A stretch of DNA of 64,000 bases from Linanthus parryae (GCA_023055425.1 JALGPY010000002.1:156189345-156253344); one strand, 5' to 3'; numbered from the stretch's first letter, positions 35,275 through 47,830 are shown. The notes: generated from the sequence alone by a model not told the origin. Translations and numbers: made by a program.

Positions 35275-38147
35275 TGACACGATTTCTTACGTGTATACGC
35301 AAGTGCACGGTCGAAGTAATAATGATTGAGTATTAAAACTCAGGTTGTCGAACCCACAGGGACAGACTCGAGATTTTTTAGTTAGTCGATTAATTTAGAG
35401 TACTGTAACAGGGAGGAAGAATTTGATTTAGAATTTAAATAAACAACTAACTAATATTTTTGTATTTTTTCTGATTAATAAACAAATATGGAGAAATAAC
35501 TAGTTGATCTATGAATCCCCTAGGGTTTTAGACAGTTCCGAATGTAGTAGTGAAACACGCTATCATCTAATTAGTTGTGTCGGGTAATAGCAATGACAAT
35601 CTCCTCTCGGTCTCATGTCGCTCTACCTATCAGTCGACTACGGGTCCTGTCGGTCCACCGATGTCTACTGATGTGGTTCTAACCGCCTAACGTTAAGCCG
35701 ATCATTGGGTCCTCTCTCTCCACCAATTCCCAAGTCTAACGCTAAACAATCGAATCTACCCTCACACGGCTAGTCCTATCATCTCACCTATCAGTCTCAA
35801 TAATTTGGGACTAGTTTCTTGTTCTAGTTCATATCTAGGTAAAGTCTCTCTCAAGCACCTACCTAGAACGCTAGCCTAACCGGTTCGCGACTCCGTTTAT
35901 ATTAAGTTCAGAACAATCAATCCAACTAAGTAGTCAACAGTCTTTAAGCTACGATTCCTTTAACATATTAATTCATCTTCCCAAACTTGTTCGTGTCACC
36001 CTAGACATGTCAATAGCCCTAAGTGATCAAGATGTACGATAAAAAAAGAAGAACAATACAATTAAGCGAATTGAAACATGAACCAATAACTAAGATCCGG
36101 AAAATTGTCTATTTCATAAACCCTAGGTTCATCTCCATAGAACCTAGCAGAATTATTTACCTACGCATAATGTAGAAAAACAATACAAGTTTCTCCATAC
36201 ACATGATGAAAAGAGAAGACAAAGAAATCAAACTCGCAATCCGGAGCTAAGCCTCCGTCTTCTTCTTCCTCGTCCTCTCTTCTCTTCCGTGTCTTTTTTT
36301 TCCGTCGTGATGTAAGAATACAGAATACCTGATTAATGAGTTCTCTGTATTGATAAATCAGCCCCCTAGGTCTTGTTTTACCAAACCCGTAGGTTCACTT
36401 GGATTAAAATTCCCCTTTTGCACTTTTGCCCCAAGAATGTTGGAGTAATTATTTTCTTCCTCTCTTAAGTGAAACCCGTTCCTTCTTTCTTCTCTTTATT
36501 TCACTTTGCCCCAGCCACAAAATCACCGGCAGAAGGGGTGTTTGATTTCGGCCTGAAATCCAAATCACCTGGAACTGTCGCGACCTGAATTTCTCTTTTT
36601 TTCCTCTGTTTCTTCTCTGATTCGGTGCTCTGTTGCTTCGGCTTCTGATCTTGTGCGCTGCTGCTGTGGCTGGATGTTGGTCCGAGATTGAAGCAGGAGT
36701 CTTCGTGGATGAAGGTGAATTCTGGGTATGATTTGCAGCGGGGACAATTGGAGAATGGGTTTTGATGGTGAAGCAAAGGTGGGTCTGTGATTGAATGGGT
36801 CTGGTTATTGCGGTGTTACGTTGGTGAAGGTCTGTAGGTTTTTTATTGGAGATGGTGGCTGCGGTATAGGTCGTTCTGTGGTGTTAATTTGCAATGGTGG
36901 TTGATAGTTAGGTCAATGGTGTACAGGGTGGTTGCAGGTGGTTTATTGAGGTCTGTATTGTGAAAAAGATAAATGGTGGTGTTGGTGATTGAATTGGTGG
37001 CTTAGTTGGGAGAGATAAGGATGGTGGCTGAATGTTGATTTAGGGTAAATGGGTCTGTGATGTGGCTGGGTTTATTTTGGTGATGGTGGTTATAGGTGAA
37101 TTTGAGGATGTAGGAGATGATGGTGAAGGTCTGGTGATTAGCAGGTTGGTAATTGTTAATGGTGGTTTGGGTGGATAGTAGGTGGGTACTGGGTATTTGA
37201 GTGTAAGGTGATTCTGGTTTGTTCATTAGTTGTAGGTGTTGGGTTCGAAGGTGTGAAGGTGGAGGAGGTTGCTACAGGGGAGAGTTTCATTTGTGTAATG
37301 GTGTATTTTGGTGGATGAGGTCAGGTTATTGTGGTGATTGTTAATAGTGTATATTGGAGGTGGTTTGGGTGGTTAATACTGAAAAGGCAGTGGTGTGTTG
37401 TAGTACTTTCATGTTGGTTTTGCAGGTGGTTAAACGGTGGAGTTTGGTGGCCATGTTGTGGTCTGATGTGGAGTAGGTACTGTGATGTGTAAGAGTTCGG
37501 TAGTTAGGTCGCATGAGGTGGAGTACTGGTCAGTTTGGCGATGAATGGTGGATTATGGTAATGGTGATGGAGGGAATGGTAGTTAGGTTGTTTGGATTAG
37601 TAGCATGGTAGTTTGGTGAATATAAAGTCAGGGATTGTTCATGTAGGTTAGGGAGTAGGAGGGATATGTTGCAGTGATGTGATCTCAGGTTGTGAAGGAG
37701 GTAGTTTAGGTAATGGTGTTGGTGGGTTTAAGGAATTGTTTGGTAATCTGCAGGTGGATTGTTAATTTGTTGGCATTGGTGTTGATTGGAGATGAGGCAT
37801 AATGGTGAGGTGGAGTTAGTAGCAGGTTTGGTGTGAAGTGCTTGGCAATGGATGTAAATGCAGCAGCAGGTTCTGAGCTTCGTCCTCATTTCTGAATTTC
37901 GTTCTCGTTTCTGTTCCACGCTCCGAGCCTCCAGTACCTGTAAATCACAACACTAACACACCGGGTATAAAATGTGACAAATAAATCTCAAATAAACTAG
38001 AAAACGCCCGGACTTGTCAATTAAGCACAAATAGCTCTAACTCATAAATAACTCAAGATCATAGCTCTATATCATGTATTTTACCCGGAAATCAAACAAA
38101 ACGGTAGTCTTTCGAATGTAAATATAACACCGTAAACGCGGTTGTCA
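35275..38147 (-). mobile_element. solo-LTR-like insertion, 2.9 kb
   Basis: The insertion starts TGACACGATT, ends GGTTGTCA and is flanked by the perfect 5-bp duplication GCAGC (35270-35274 and 38148-38152), inside the hAT zinc finger codons. It encodes no recognised protein, and no internal second copy of either end was seen, so it is read as a solo LTR or a non-autonomous LTR element. On the minus strand it would begin TGACAACCGCG, similar in style to Tat/Athila LTRs. The orientation is an inference. About 36750-37850 is TGG/GTTG-rich low complexity. Confidence 0.75.
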
Positions 38148-38152
38148 GCAGC

Positions 38153-38450
38153 ATAAGTTTTGTTAGGACAATAATTACATCTTACCCTATGTGTACCCTC
38201 AATTCTAGTGAAATTTCCCCAGATTTTTGACATTTCCCTAGAATCAGGATCATTTTGTGATTTCACAGTCTTTTTAGTTATTTTTTTAGGAGGACAAGGG
38301 AATGATTTACTATTACCATCGTCTTGGTCCTGGGTATTCCTCTTAGAAGAGGGGTTCGGCGCAGCCCCAACGATTATTACTGGATTGCTTTCTTCGAAAA
38401 TTCTATCATCAACGTCAATTGTGAGATCAGTGATATCATCCTCTTAGCAA
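38153..38450 (-). pseudogene. hAT transposase, N-terminal BED zinc finger
   Basis: On the minus strand an open stretch leads through SREMSKIWGNFTRIEGTHRV to CNYCPNKTYAAD, the first cysteine pair of a BED-type zinc finger. It stops matching the family exactly at the GCAGC duplication at 38148-38152. The next residues expected are found at 35269 on the other side of the inserted element. The real start codon was not determined and may lie in an upstream exon. Confidence 0.82.
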
Positions 38451-39609
38451 CACAAACAGTTTATATAATTAGTAAATATAGAAATATAATGGAACAATGA
38501 ATATAACACTTTTAGTATTAGCACTTAGCAGCTCATTCCCTACTTCACATTAAGAAAATTAGTTCCTCAATCCTTTTAAAGGCAAAAGAAATCTGAAAAC
38601 ATTATAATTTTTAGTTCAAATATCAACAATACACCATTAGAGCACAAAGTTAAATAAGGATGAACACTACTAATCTCATGGCCTGTTCAGCATTTGGTGG
38701 CATGAAAAATTTTCAGACTGGGTGATTAAATGCATAAATGAACAGGAGGAGCATCAAGATAAGCAAGTTCACATCATGAAACAAAGCAGCAGATAGTTCC
38801 AACTTCCAAGTCTCAGGGGTTCAGAGGGGTTTGTCTATGCTGAAGAAGCAGGTAAAGAGAAACAAAACCCTTGCTTTCATGCACAATTTTCTTCTGAAAT
38901 CTGAAAAAAATACAATTTAGTACCCAGAGATAAATCTGTGAAAATCCTTTGAAAAGCACCCACAGTAGCAAGTTAACAAATAATTAACAAGGAGAAAATT
39001 GCGAAAATAATATCATCCAACTTACCATGTCAATTCTGTAGATGGGTAGATGATTTGAAGAAGATAAGCACCTGAATCAACCAAGAATCAACCAAGGAAC
39101 CTACTACAAAGTATGCTGGCCCAAAATCGATGTCAAACATGAAAAGTAAGTCAGTTTATGAGACGATTCAGTTATCAATCGATGCAGAGATGGGTGATGG
39201 ACCGATAAAGTATGAACAAAACTTACCGCGAAGGCGCGAACGAAGATAGCTCTGAGTCTCTGAAGGCTCAAAGCCTTGAAGGCGCCGATGGTGGGTGACT
39301 GGGTGAGTGCTTAACTCAGCGGTTGTCTCTGGTTCTCTGCATCTCTCGTATGAGATGAGAGAAGCGGGCCGATGTAAAAAAATGAAACTAGGGTTAGGAA
39401 ATTTGGTATGCTATGTATTTAAATGAGACAATCGGGTCAGTTTGGATAATTTTGGGTTCTGAATTCTAATACCCACGACACGCCGCAATTTCGCGGGGTT
39501 TGGATTAATCCAACCCCAAATCAATCATATAACCCAAATTTTGCTCTCTTGACGATCGGTTCGGACCGGCCGGCTTAGTCATGGTTTTCGGGTTTCTGCT
39601 CAGCCATTG

Positions 39610-39616
<7 letters not shown>

Positions 39617-39642
<26 letters not shown>
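39617..39642. repeat. (AT)n microsatellite
   Basis: An uninterrupted TA/AT run next to the right end of the hAT element. Confidence 0.9.
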
Positions 39643-39645
<3 letters not shown>

Positions 39646-40874
39646 AGTGGTAAATTGGGATTATACTAATTTAATCCATTTTACTCATTAATATGGCCAC
39701 TTAATTAATTTAAACCCAATCAAACACAATGTTGTTGACCCAACCACATCAGATCAAACCTAATCATTTCTTACATTTATTCTCTCCCTCACTTCACTTT
39801 TTTCCCCGATTTCAGAATACTCGGAGGCTGATAAAGAGAGCGAAAAAGTAGGGGAGAGCACATTCGCAGAAAGTAATACACACGAGTATGAGCCTAACTG
39901 CTACTATACGCCCTCAATTCTCGACTAAACACAATACAACAGAAGATTACAATTGTAGTGCCAAACTGAACGGTTCTTGTACGACAATACAATAGATCTA
40001 ATAATTGGAAAGACTAAAAATCATATCAATTATAATAACAAGAACTGCGTAAAAATATACCAGATGCAGGAGTATAACTGACACGTATAACTAATCTAAC
40101 AGTATAGTAGTTATAACAAATTTAAAAGACACGACACACAATATTTTTACCGTGGGGAAAACCTTCATTGTGTTTCCTGCATGAGAAGGACAGTCTTCTA
40201 GAAACTATATTGCCAGAAACGTTTGATACAAGATAGATAATGAGCTATCACACAGATCAGTTACTCACCACGCTACCTTTTGCCTTCCTAGTTTATGCGA
40301 TCTCTTATTTAGCACCCCATGCTTCTAGAAACCCAAGCTTTGCTTAAATCTAGTCAGTGGTAACACACTAAATCCTCGATCTAGTGTCCTATATGCACAA
40401 CTCACCTCATGTAGGCGTGTACCCTTAGAATTTTCCTCCGATAGTTCATCAAGTGAATAACTCTATCTCTGTTTAGTTCGTGAGTGAACAACTCTATAAG
40501 AAAGATACGATCTGCAGGAAATTCATTCTTATTGAATATAGTCCAGTAAGAATTCATAAGATCTCACCAGTTATGTGATCCTGGGGTTTTATGTATTTTT
40601 CTATAAGTTTCCGAGTCATTTTTAGGTCTAAGATTATTCATGTAGCGTCAATCCATGTGTCTTTGGACTAAACATCCAACAACCCACTTAGCTGTGCACC
40701 TATAGTCAAGAAGCAATACTTGAATACAATTGTTTCATGATCAACAACGACTTACCAAGAGCTACATGAGTTGAGAAATGCCGATAAATAAAGGTATGTT
40801 GGAAGGACTGCGTAATACTGAGCACGAGTGTCTCTAATAAATGACTTTCCTATCTGCTGTGCATACAATGCGAA
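39643..40874. other. no gene seen
   Basis: AT-rich sequence with no supported coding region or clear repeat border. Confidence 0.5.
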
Positions 40875-41456
40875 CTAGTAGCTGAAAGTGGTTCTCATTT
40901 TCTTGGTGTGAGCCCTTATATCTTCTACCGATGGAATCTTCTTGAGGTATTCAAAGTGTGGAAACAAATCTGTAGTTATGATAATGCAGTCCACGTTGCA
41001 ATGCCTGGTGTTAATTGTTCTTGAAGTGCAAGTGTGTGTAGGCTCATACTTATTCAGAATGTAGAACGTCGCCTCCACTTTCTTGTGAGCCCTTACCCGC
41101 CATGGACAACATTTTTCCTTAGAATTCAGTATAACTCGTGTTGCTTCACTCCTATCAACGACGTACTGCCAACGGTGTTCGCTTGACGCTTATCTAAAGT
41201 TATCTATCAGCTCATCAGGATGATCAAATATTTTTCCTCTTTCGAAAGTAAGACCCTCCGGCCTCTGGTAACTTCCCACTACACTGGTAGCGAGCTCAAA
41301 TAACGGATGCTCTCTAGGAACTGCCGCCAGTGGTAGGTTGGACAGGAACATAGCTCCCTTGTTGACATCGTTACCTATACCGCCAATTTCGATCATATTA
41401 CAGACATCCCTCACTAAATGATTGTCACTGGCATGTTGATTGACGTACAGTTTCAT
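40875..41456 (-). pseudogene. MULE (MuDR-like) transposase N-terminal remnant
   Basis: The minus strand first reads YQRPEGLTFERGKIFDHPDE (about 41270-41215), stops at 41190, then shows RWQYVVDRSEATRVIL (about 41173-41126) and CCPWRVRAHKKVEATF with HTC following (about 41109-41030). This block order (a GkiF-type stretch, then the C..CpWr..a and HtC motif) matches the zinc-binding N-terminal region of Mutator-like transposases. Stops before and after show decay, and no DDE core was recognised further on. Confidence 0.65.
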
Positions 41457-42184
41457 AAAAAAGAAAATACTCGGGTTGAAAACTATTGGGGAGACTCCGG
41501 TGATAACTACGCAATTGAATTTTCATCACACAATTCTATTTGGGAAATCTCATTCTCTACCGGAACACTTGTAATGCATTGTCTACGACTCTCTCCTCCT
41601 ATCTTATCCATGGTTACAAACCTCTTCACCCTTGCCTTTGAATAAAATTTCAAACATATCGTTAACATGTATATCACAGTCAATCAGGGTTGGCGGGAAT
41701 ATATAATCGTACTGTACATGTAATAGTGTCCACTTGTTCCGTTCAGGGCCATCCATCATTCTATCAACAGTTTATTGTTTCAAGATCTCTAGCTGAGTGC
41801 CTTTATACAGAGCAAACACCACAGTCTTCATTCCTTCTCCCATATACACGTGCTTGCCCGCAACAACCGCCCACGAACCATTCCATACAGCTAGGATTCA
41901 CAATTTCTTCACAATTGCTGCAAAATAATGGTATTCAAGTATAAGAAAGATGTTCAAAAAGGCATTATTATAGGTTTTAGGGTTTATGGTTCACTTCTTA
42001 CACTTTAAATTTCAGTTTATAATCTAATTCGTCGTCCTGACACATTTATTAGTCAATATTAAGCTAAAGGGTTTGTGTTATTTTTTGTAAATTTATACTC
42101 TGTTTCGTCATCTAGAAACATTGATTCGTTAATAGCAGGGTTTAGGGTTTGCAGTTTTTTCGTCACATTGCAGATTTGTTCGTC
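41457..42184. other. no gene seen
   Basis: Short open frames here have no recognisable domain. AT-rich spacer between the MULE remnant and the repeat field. Confidence 0.4.
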
Positions 42185-43185
42185 TATTAAAGTTTGAATC
42201 GTTGATTGAAGTTTGAGGAAAAAAGTGAAGTTTCAGTTGTTTGTACGGATGGAACTTCACTTTTTTCGTCAAACTTCAACTAGGCTGAAACCTCAATTAG
42301 TTCCTCAAACTTCAACCGACGAATTAGTTGAAGTTTGAGGAATTCATCAAACTTCACTAATTTTCGTCAAACTTCAACTAGGCTGAAACCTCAATTAATT
42401 CATCAAACTTCAACTGACGAATTAGTTAAAGTTTTTCGTCAACCTTCAACAATTTCTCAGTTGAATTTTGAGGAATTAATTGAACTTTGAGCGTAGTTTA
42501 ACTTCACATTTTTCGTCAAGATTCAACTAATTCTTCAGTTGAAGTTTGAGGAATTGAGAAACTAAATGAATTTCACCTTCAATTAATTATAGTATACATA
42601 ATTTCATAAAAAATGATATTTTTTGTAATTTTTTTATTAATTTATTCGAAAAAGGCGAATTGGCTAATAAAGTCACATATATTAAAGTCCTTCATAGAAA
42701 CCTTTTTTTGAAATGTAAACTAATAAAGCAATTTCATAATCAAAATAATCTTAGTTCATCCTATATTTTCCAATCAGATTCTGATTTGAGTTTGCTCTGT
42801 ACCATTGCTCTATAGTTATAAACTGTGTAATAATAATAATAATAATTAAAATTAATTTTTGATGTAAAAGCTGAAACTTCAATTAGCTCCTCAAACTTTA
42901 ACTAAGGAATTAGTTGAAGTTTGACGAAAAAAGTGAAGGTTCGGCTGAAGTTTGACGAAAACAGCTTCACTTTTTTCGTCAAACTTCAACTAATTCTTCG
43001 GTTGAAGCTTGAGGAATTAATTGGAGTTTAAGCTCCTCAAACTTCAATAGAGGAATTAGTTGAAGTTTGCCGAAAAAAACTGAAGTTTCCACACTGAAGT
43101 TTCAGTTGAAACTTTAATTCCTCAAACTTCAACAGAGGAATTAGTTGAAGTTTGAAGGAAAAAAGTGAAGTTGCAGTTGTTTAGA
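42185..43185. repeat. dense direct/inverted TTGAAGTTTGA repeat field
   Basis: Two clusters (about 42190-42560 and 42870-43180) are built from many near-copies of TTGAAGTTTGA(C/G)GAA, with the extension AAAAAAGTGAAGTTTCAG, in both orientations. An AT-rich 300-bp spacer separates them. Direct and inverted copies alternate within tens of bases, giving many potential hairpins. The first and last units (about 42205 and 43145) are near-identical direct repeats that continue as GAAGTT(T/G)CAGTTGTTT. Confidence 0.85.
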
Positions 43186-43852
43186 TCATCCTCTGATTTC
43201 AAATTTGACGAATCTATCTTCCAAACTGACACAAAAAATCAAATTCATGAAATCTCATAAATCTGGACAATGCACAGTGAACAAAAACAACATGAACTTT
43301 AACATGGTCATACGCAGTATTTTTGGCCAAAATGAAGAATTGTGACCCAAAATGGTACAATAGAGTTTACCAAACATCTACAAACTCTTACCTTTATTTC
43401 CTGATGCAACAGAACTCAAAACAAACCCAACAATGGAGGAAAAAAAGAGAGAACTTCTAGAGAGAGCGGGAGAGAGAGGAAACACTAAGGTTGAATTCAG
43501 CTGTGAAACTGAAAGGATCTTTGAAATATATAAGGTTGTTTGGTTGTTGGGGTATTTAAGGTGGCTAGAAGAATTTGTCAATCTGTACTTTGTTTGGTGA
43601 GTATGGGTAAGAATCATTGAAAACGTTTAGAGAGATATGTGAAATTTATGTAGCATGGGGGAGGGACAAAATTGTAAACATATATTTTGAAAAGTTTTGG
43701 AGGACCACACTTCAACTAACAAACAAGTTAGCTTTATTTTGAAATTGGATGGTAGATCCTAATTCTGAATTCGGGTAAGGTTATAAAACTAAAGGCTATT
43801 TGGTGGAAAGTTAGTTGTCAAAATTCTCCAATATTGTTTCATGTATGAGGAG
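43186..43852. other. no gene seen
   Basis: No supported coding region; moderately AT-rich spacer. Confidence 0.4.
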
Positions 43853-43854
43853 AA

Positions 43855-43910
<56 letters not shown>
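43853..43910. repeat. (GA)n microsatellite
   Basis: A GA run of nearly 60 bases with a few interruptions (AAAG, GATAG). Confidence 0.95.
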
Positions 43911-45129
43911 TGGATGCAGTGATGAGAATACAAATTGGCTTGGTGGGTAGGTAGGATTAGGTTGTGTGGTAATCTTGTTGGATTACAGAGGGCATAATGG
44001 TCTTTTATGAGATTCATTAGTCCTCTGTAAGCCTCCGTTAGTTCCAAGGGTGCAATGATGAACTGTTCAAACGTCATGGACCAAAGTGTATTTTCACAAA
44101 AAACTGAGGTGGGAAGTGACTTTCTCTCAACAAACAATTGTATGAGGAACCAGACCGAGGCACAATAAGAGTCGATAATCTTCATGGTTGATTTTCATTT
44201 TGTTTTCAAGGGAAATAGTTAATTTTTATTATATAAGTAGAGTTTCATTATTTTTTTTTCTATTTTTCATTTTTTGGAATTTGATTTGATAGTTATTTAT
44301 AAGAGCCTATTTCACCTTAGAGATATGTTTGTGTGTAGTATATACTTCCTCCGTAATATCTCGTTCTCTACACTTTGACTTTTTTACCCGCAGTTGGGTC
44401 ACTTTTACCTCATGATTTGGGTAACAAAACGATGTAAGTTTTTGATAATTACTCATGGTAAGTAAGCTGTTGTAAAGTAAAAAGTTACTCTATAACACCA
44501 TGAAATAGTTTTAAAAAAATTGGATCGTTTTTTTCAAATCACCGATTCAAAATGAACTACCACTCCGTTCCCTTTCTTTCTCCCCCTTTCTATTTATGTT
44601 CCCTCTCTTTATCCCCTTTTCCCGATTTGGCAAGTTCGTTGTTGCGAGAGTACCATTCTACCCTCCAAATAATACCCTACTCAATTTTTTAATATTATTG
44701 GTTATCAGATTGGGCCACCACTATATTCTGATTAGTGGCCCAATCACCTAAACTAATCTAATTCCTAAATTAACCCAAACCTAAACTAATCCAGCCGTCG
44801 AACCCAACCTACACTAACCCTAACCCAAAAAAACAAAAAATCTAGCCCAACTAAACCCTACATCTGATCAAAACCAAGAGATTTTTTTTTTCATCTCTCA
44901 TCATTTGCGTCATCTCTTTCTCTCACTACCTCTCTGAATCTTTCTCGTGTTCTTCGCTCCACCTCTCCGTTCCCTTTTCTTCCACCAGTGAATACGATGT
45001 GTTCTATGGTTTGTGGTGGTTTATTTCTCCTTAGATCGCCTCACATCCATGCTTAGAAACTGGTCTCCCCTTCTCCAACTCCCCCTTCATTGATCTATTC
45101 TAGGGTTTCTAGGGTTTCTCTGAAACAAG
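43911..45129. other. no gene seen
   Basis: AT-rich spacer. CTTCCTCCGT near 44346 resembles a Stowaway end but no inverted partner was found. A few CCCTAA units near 44816 are too short to be telomeric. Confidence 0.4.
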
Positions 45130-45462
45130 AACCCTAACCCTCTGCTTGGCTTCGAATCGGTTGATTCATGGGTCGGTGATACCTATGCTGAGATCTCGTG
45201 CGCCGGCCTGTGGCTTCACGATTCAGAAGACTTAGAATAGACAGAGTCATTTCGGCTTCCTGATCCAGTTCAGTTTGACGAGTCAACGACCTATTATCGT
45301 GGCGATTTGAAGGATGAGCCGACGATCTGTTACGGTGGCGATTCAAAGGATGAGCCTTGGTCTTTGAGTGATGTGGATATGAATTTGAAATACCGTGATG
45401 AGATTCAAGAAAACATGAACATCATGTTTCGGATCCTTCTACCGAGATACCGATCTGCTTAA
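45130..45462 (+). other. coding-like remnant of unknown function
   Basis: One frame reads from NPLLGFESVDSWVGD through GLWLHDSEDLE, then TAG (near 45238), then SFRLPDPVQFDESTTYYRGD, two related segments GDLKDEPTICYGG and GDSKDEPWSL, and ends after MFRILLPRYRSA at a TAA (45460-45462). Except for the one TAG the frame is open for about 110 codons, acidic, and has an internal duplicated GDxKDEP motif. No family is recognised. It could be a decayed first exon or a chance frame. Confidence 0.3.
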
Positions 45463-45988
45463 TTCTGGAGGGAGGTTACAATTTCTAAAATTTAATTATG
45501 ATATCTGCTTCATTTCTGTTGTTGTCTGTTCATCTTCTAGGGTTTTTTATCTCTTCTATCCGGGCTACTCTGTTTGTGGATGCTATATGTTCATCTTCTA
45601 GAGTTTCTGATATGTGCCATCTAGGCTACTCTGTTTGTGGATTCTATCTGTTCATCTTCTAGGTTTCTGATCTGTGCTATTTCGGCTAACTGCTCTTCTA
45701 TTCCTAATCTTTGCTATATGTTAATGTATTTCTGTGTTCGTCTTCATGTTCTTGGTGTTCATGAGCTATCTCATGTGTTCATGTGATCTTCATGTACTGG
45801 TACTATGACATGATTATACCATTCTTGGCTACTTTGTGTGTGTGATATGGTGCATTGTATGCTGTGATTGGTGTTGATGTTCATTAATAATGTAGTAAAA
45901 GTAGCTGCTCTATGATGGATCCATCTTGAACATGGACTGAGAGTAGTTATGCACAGGTATACACTGTTGAACATGGACTGCAAGTTAC

Positions 45989-46283
45989 ATCAAACAGTTT
46001 GGTTGTACAGGTGTTAGAGTAAACACTGCGATTCACAGTGTGGTTCCACCTCAACCAAACACAATCTATCCAATGATATTATACCACAACTGGTTTAAGG
46101 ATTGATTGGTTTGATGCTAACACTTGATACAAATCAATGAATGTTGTCATTGTATGAGAGTTGTATCAAGCTGTTTGGTTGTATAGGTGTTAGAGTAAGC
46201 ACTGTGATTCACAGTGTGGTTGTACCTCAACCAAACACAGTCAATTCAATGATATTATTCCACAACTAGTTTGAGGATTGATT
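45989..46283. repeat. two direct copies of a MITE-like sequence
   Basis: 45989-46107 and 46165-46283 are about 119-bp copies, 176 bp apart. Each contains GTTTGGTTGTA followed about 60 bases later by the inverted CAACCAAACAC, around a short palindrome CACTG(T/C)GATTCACAGTG. The inverted TTTGGTT ends are typical of small non-autonomous DNA elements. Confidence 0.65.
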
Positions 46284-46858
46284 CAAAATAATTATTATGT
46301 TCAAAAGGGTTGCATTGCCAATATACATTCATGCTTGAAACTATGCATAGGTGTAGCATAACACATCCATGCTTACAGTTGTGTCTAGTTGCAACAAAAT
46401 ACAATACATACCTATATGTGCTAGTGACCCAATACAACTCTTATAATGGATCATAACCTAATTGTAATATCCCGTCGCACATCGAGATATTGTGGATTAG
46501 ATGCATATATGGTTGGGGGATTGTGATATCATGTCACACATTGGAAATTTGTGAGTTTGACATCTGGTATATGGTAAATCTTGTGGATTACTACTAGCAC
46601 CTACAAGGCTTAAGCACTTTGATCCGGTTGTATGGGTAACAAAGTTGTTGGGATAGTAATATGTGGGTGTTACAAATGGTATCAGAGCCAACTCTGGTCC
46701 CGCAAGGGCTCCGTGCGGTTTGCCGCCAGCCAAGGGGATACGTGACTGGGCACACTCGACGAGGACGTCGATCATATAAGGTGGGGAGATTGTAATATCC
46801 CGTCCCACATCGAGATTGTAAGTTCAATGCAGGTACAAGACTTGAAATAGCTTGTCTA

Positions 46859-46894
46859 TTTCAAGGCCTTGAAACAACTTTCAAAGCCTTGAAA
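46859..46894. repeat. TTTCAAGGCCTTGAAA palindrome pair (left)
   Basis: TTTCAAGGCCTTGAAA at 46859-46874 is a perfect 16-bp palindrome. TTTCAAAGCCTTGAAA follows at 46879-46894, a 20-bp period. Confidence 0.97.
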
Positions 46895-47830
46895 CTGACT
46901 GAGCTTTATATGCATGAATTTAGGGGGAGTTTTTGTACTTGATTCAACTCCTAAACCCCTGTGCATGATTAGATGATACTTGATGATGAAAGACAAAGTA
47001 TTTTTTACACAGTTTAGCGGATCTAACATTATTTGTTGACTCAGTTATGCAGGGATATTGTGTTTCCTATTTTATAGGAATCTGTTTCCTAACTTATGTT
47101 TTGCAAGAATGGAAAATACTTGATGACTTGATTCTGTGATTGATCTGCTATGATTTAAAGCCTCTCAACAGACTTCCAACAAGATCAAATCAATATCTTG
47201 GAAGATACTGAACTACTAGCCGTTGGAAGAAGCTGTTAGAACAGTCAAGATTTGAAGCAAATATTCAGGAAAGTTTGTTGAGAAGATTCTGAAGATCTTC
47301 AATTCAAACTAAGTGTTTAAAAGGAGACTGTTGAAAGAATTCGATACAGAACTACACAGACAATTGGCAGTGACACTCAAAACACTCAAGGATTGACAAG
47401 AAACAAAGAAGCAGATTCATCTCTTTCAATCCAAGCATCAGAAGAACACTGCATACTCACTGCAGTTTCATTTCCTGTGTTCTTCTTTTCTGAACTTCAT
47501 TTGTATATCATTTTGATAATACTTATAGTTCTCATTCTCAAGGATTTTTCAAGGTGAACAATAGATAATTCTTAGTTAATCATATAGCTAGAGAAGGTAC
47601 TGGAAAGGTTAGTGAGAACCACAAGCTGTAACAGAGTAAGGCATCTCTTTGTGCTTGAGATCTAGGGCTTAGCTGTTGATTAATAAGAATTGTGTTGAAA
47701 ATTCTATAGGGAGAAGATCCATGAGGTAGATACGTAGGTCCAAGTGGACTGAACTCTATGTATCTCGTGTCTCTTGCATTTACTTTTCAGTTACATACTT
47801 AGAACTTTTGCAGCATTCAAAGCAGTTTCA

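Larger units (their letters stand above)
17533..39609 (-). mobile_element. hAT transposon split by two LTR insertions
   Basis: Three minus-strand coding blocks of one hAT transposase lie between candidate inverted termini: CTAGGGCTGAGCA at 17533 and, on the opposite strand, CAATGGCTGAGCA ending at 39609 (10 of 13 matches). After removing the two inserted elements (20717-34412 and 35275-38147) the host transposon would be about 5.5 kb. No matching 8-bp target duplication was seen next to the proposed ends, so the exact borders are uncertain although the transposase content is clear. Confidence 0.65.

Noticed and set aside
44340..44590. Stowaway MITE suggested by CTTCCTCCGT
   Set aside because: No inverted partner end or TA duplication was found; a nearby CTCCGTTCCC is in the same orientation.
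44810..45135. Interstitial telomeric repeat (CCCTAA units)
   Set aside because: Only one to two units at each place and not the plant CCCTAAA heptamer.
46463..46816. Cassandra-type TRIM with 5S rRNA in the LTR
   Set aside because: No 5S-like sequence was recognised in the LTR; called only TRIM-like.
46859..46894. TTTCAAGGCCTTGAAA pair as heat-shock elements
   Set aside because: TTC and GAA blocks are present, but their spacing does not give the alternating 5-bp units of a heat-shock element.
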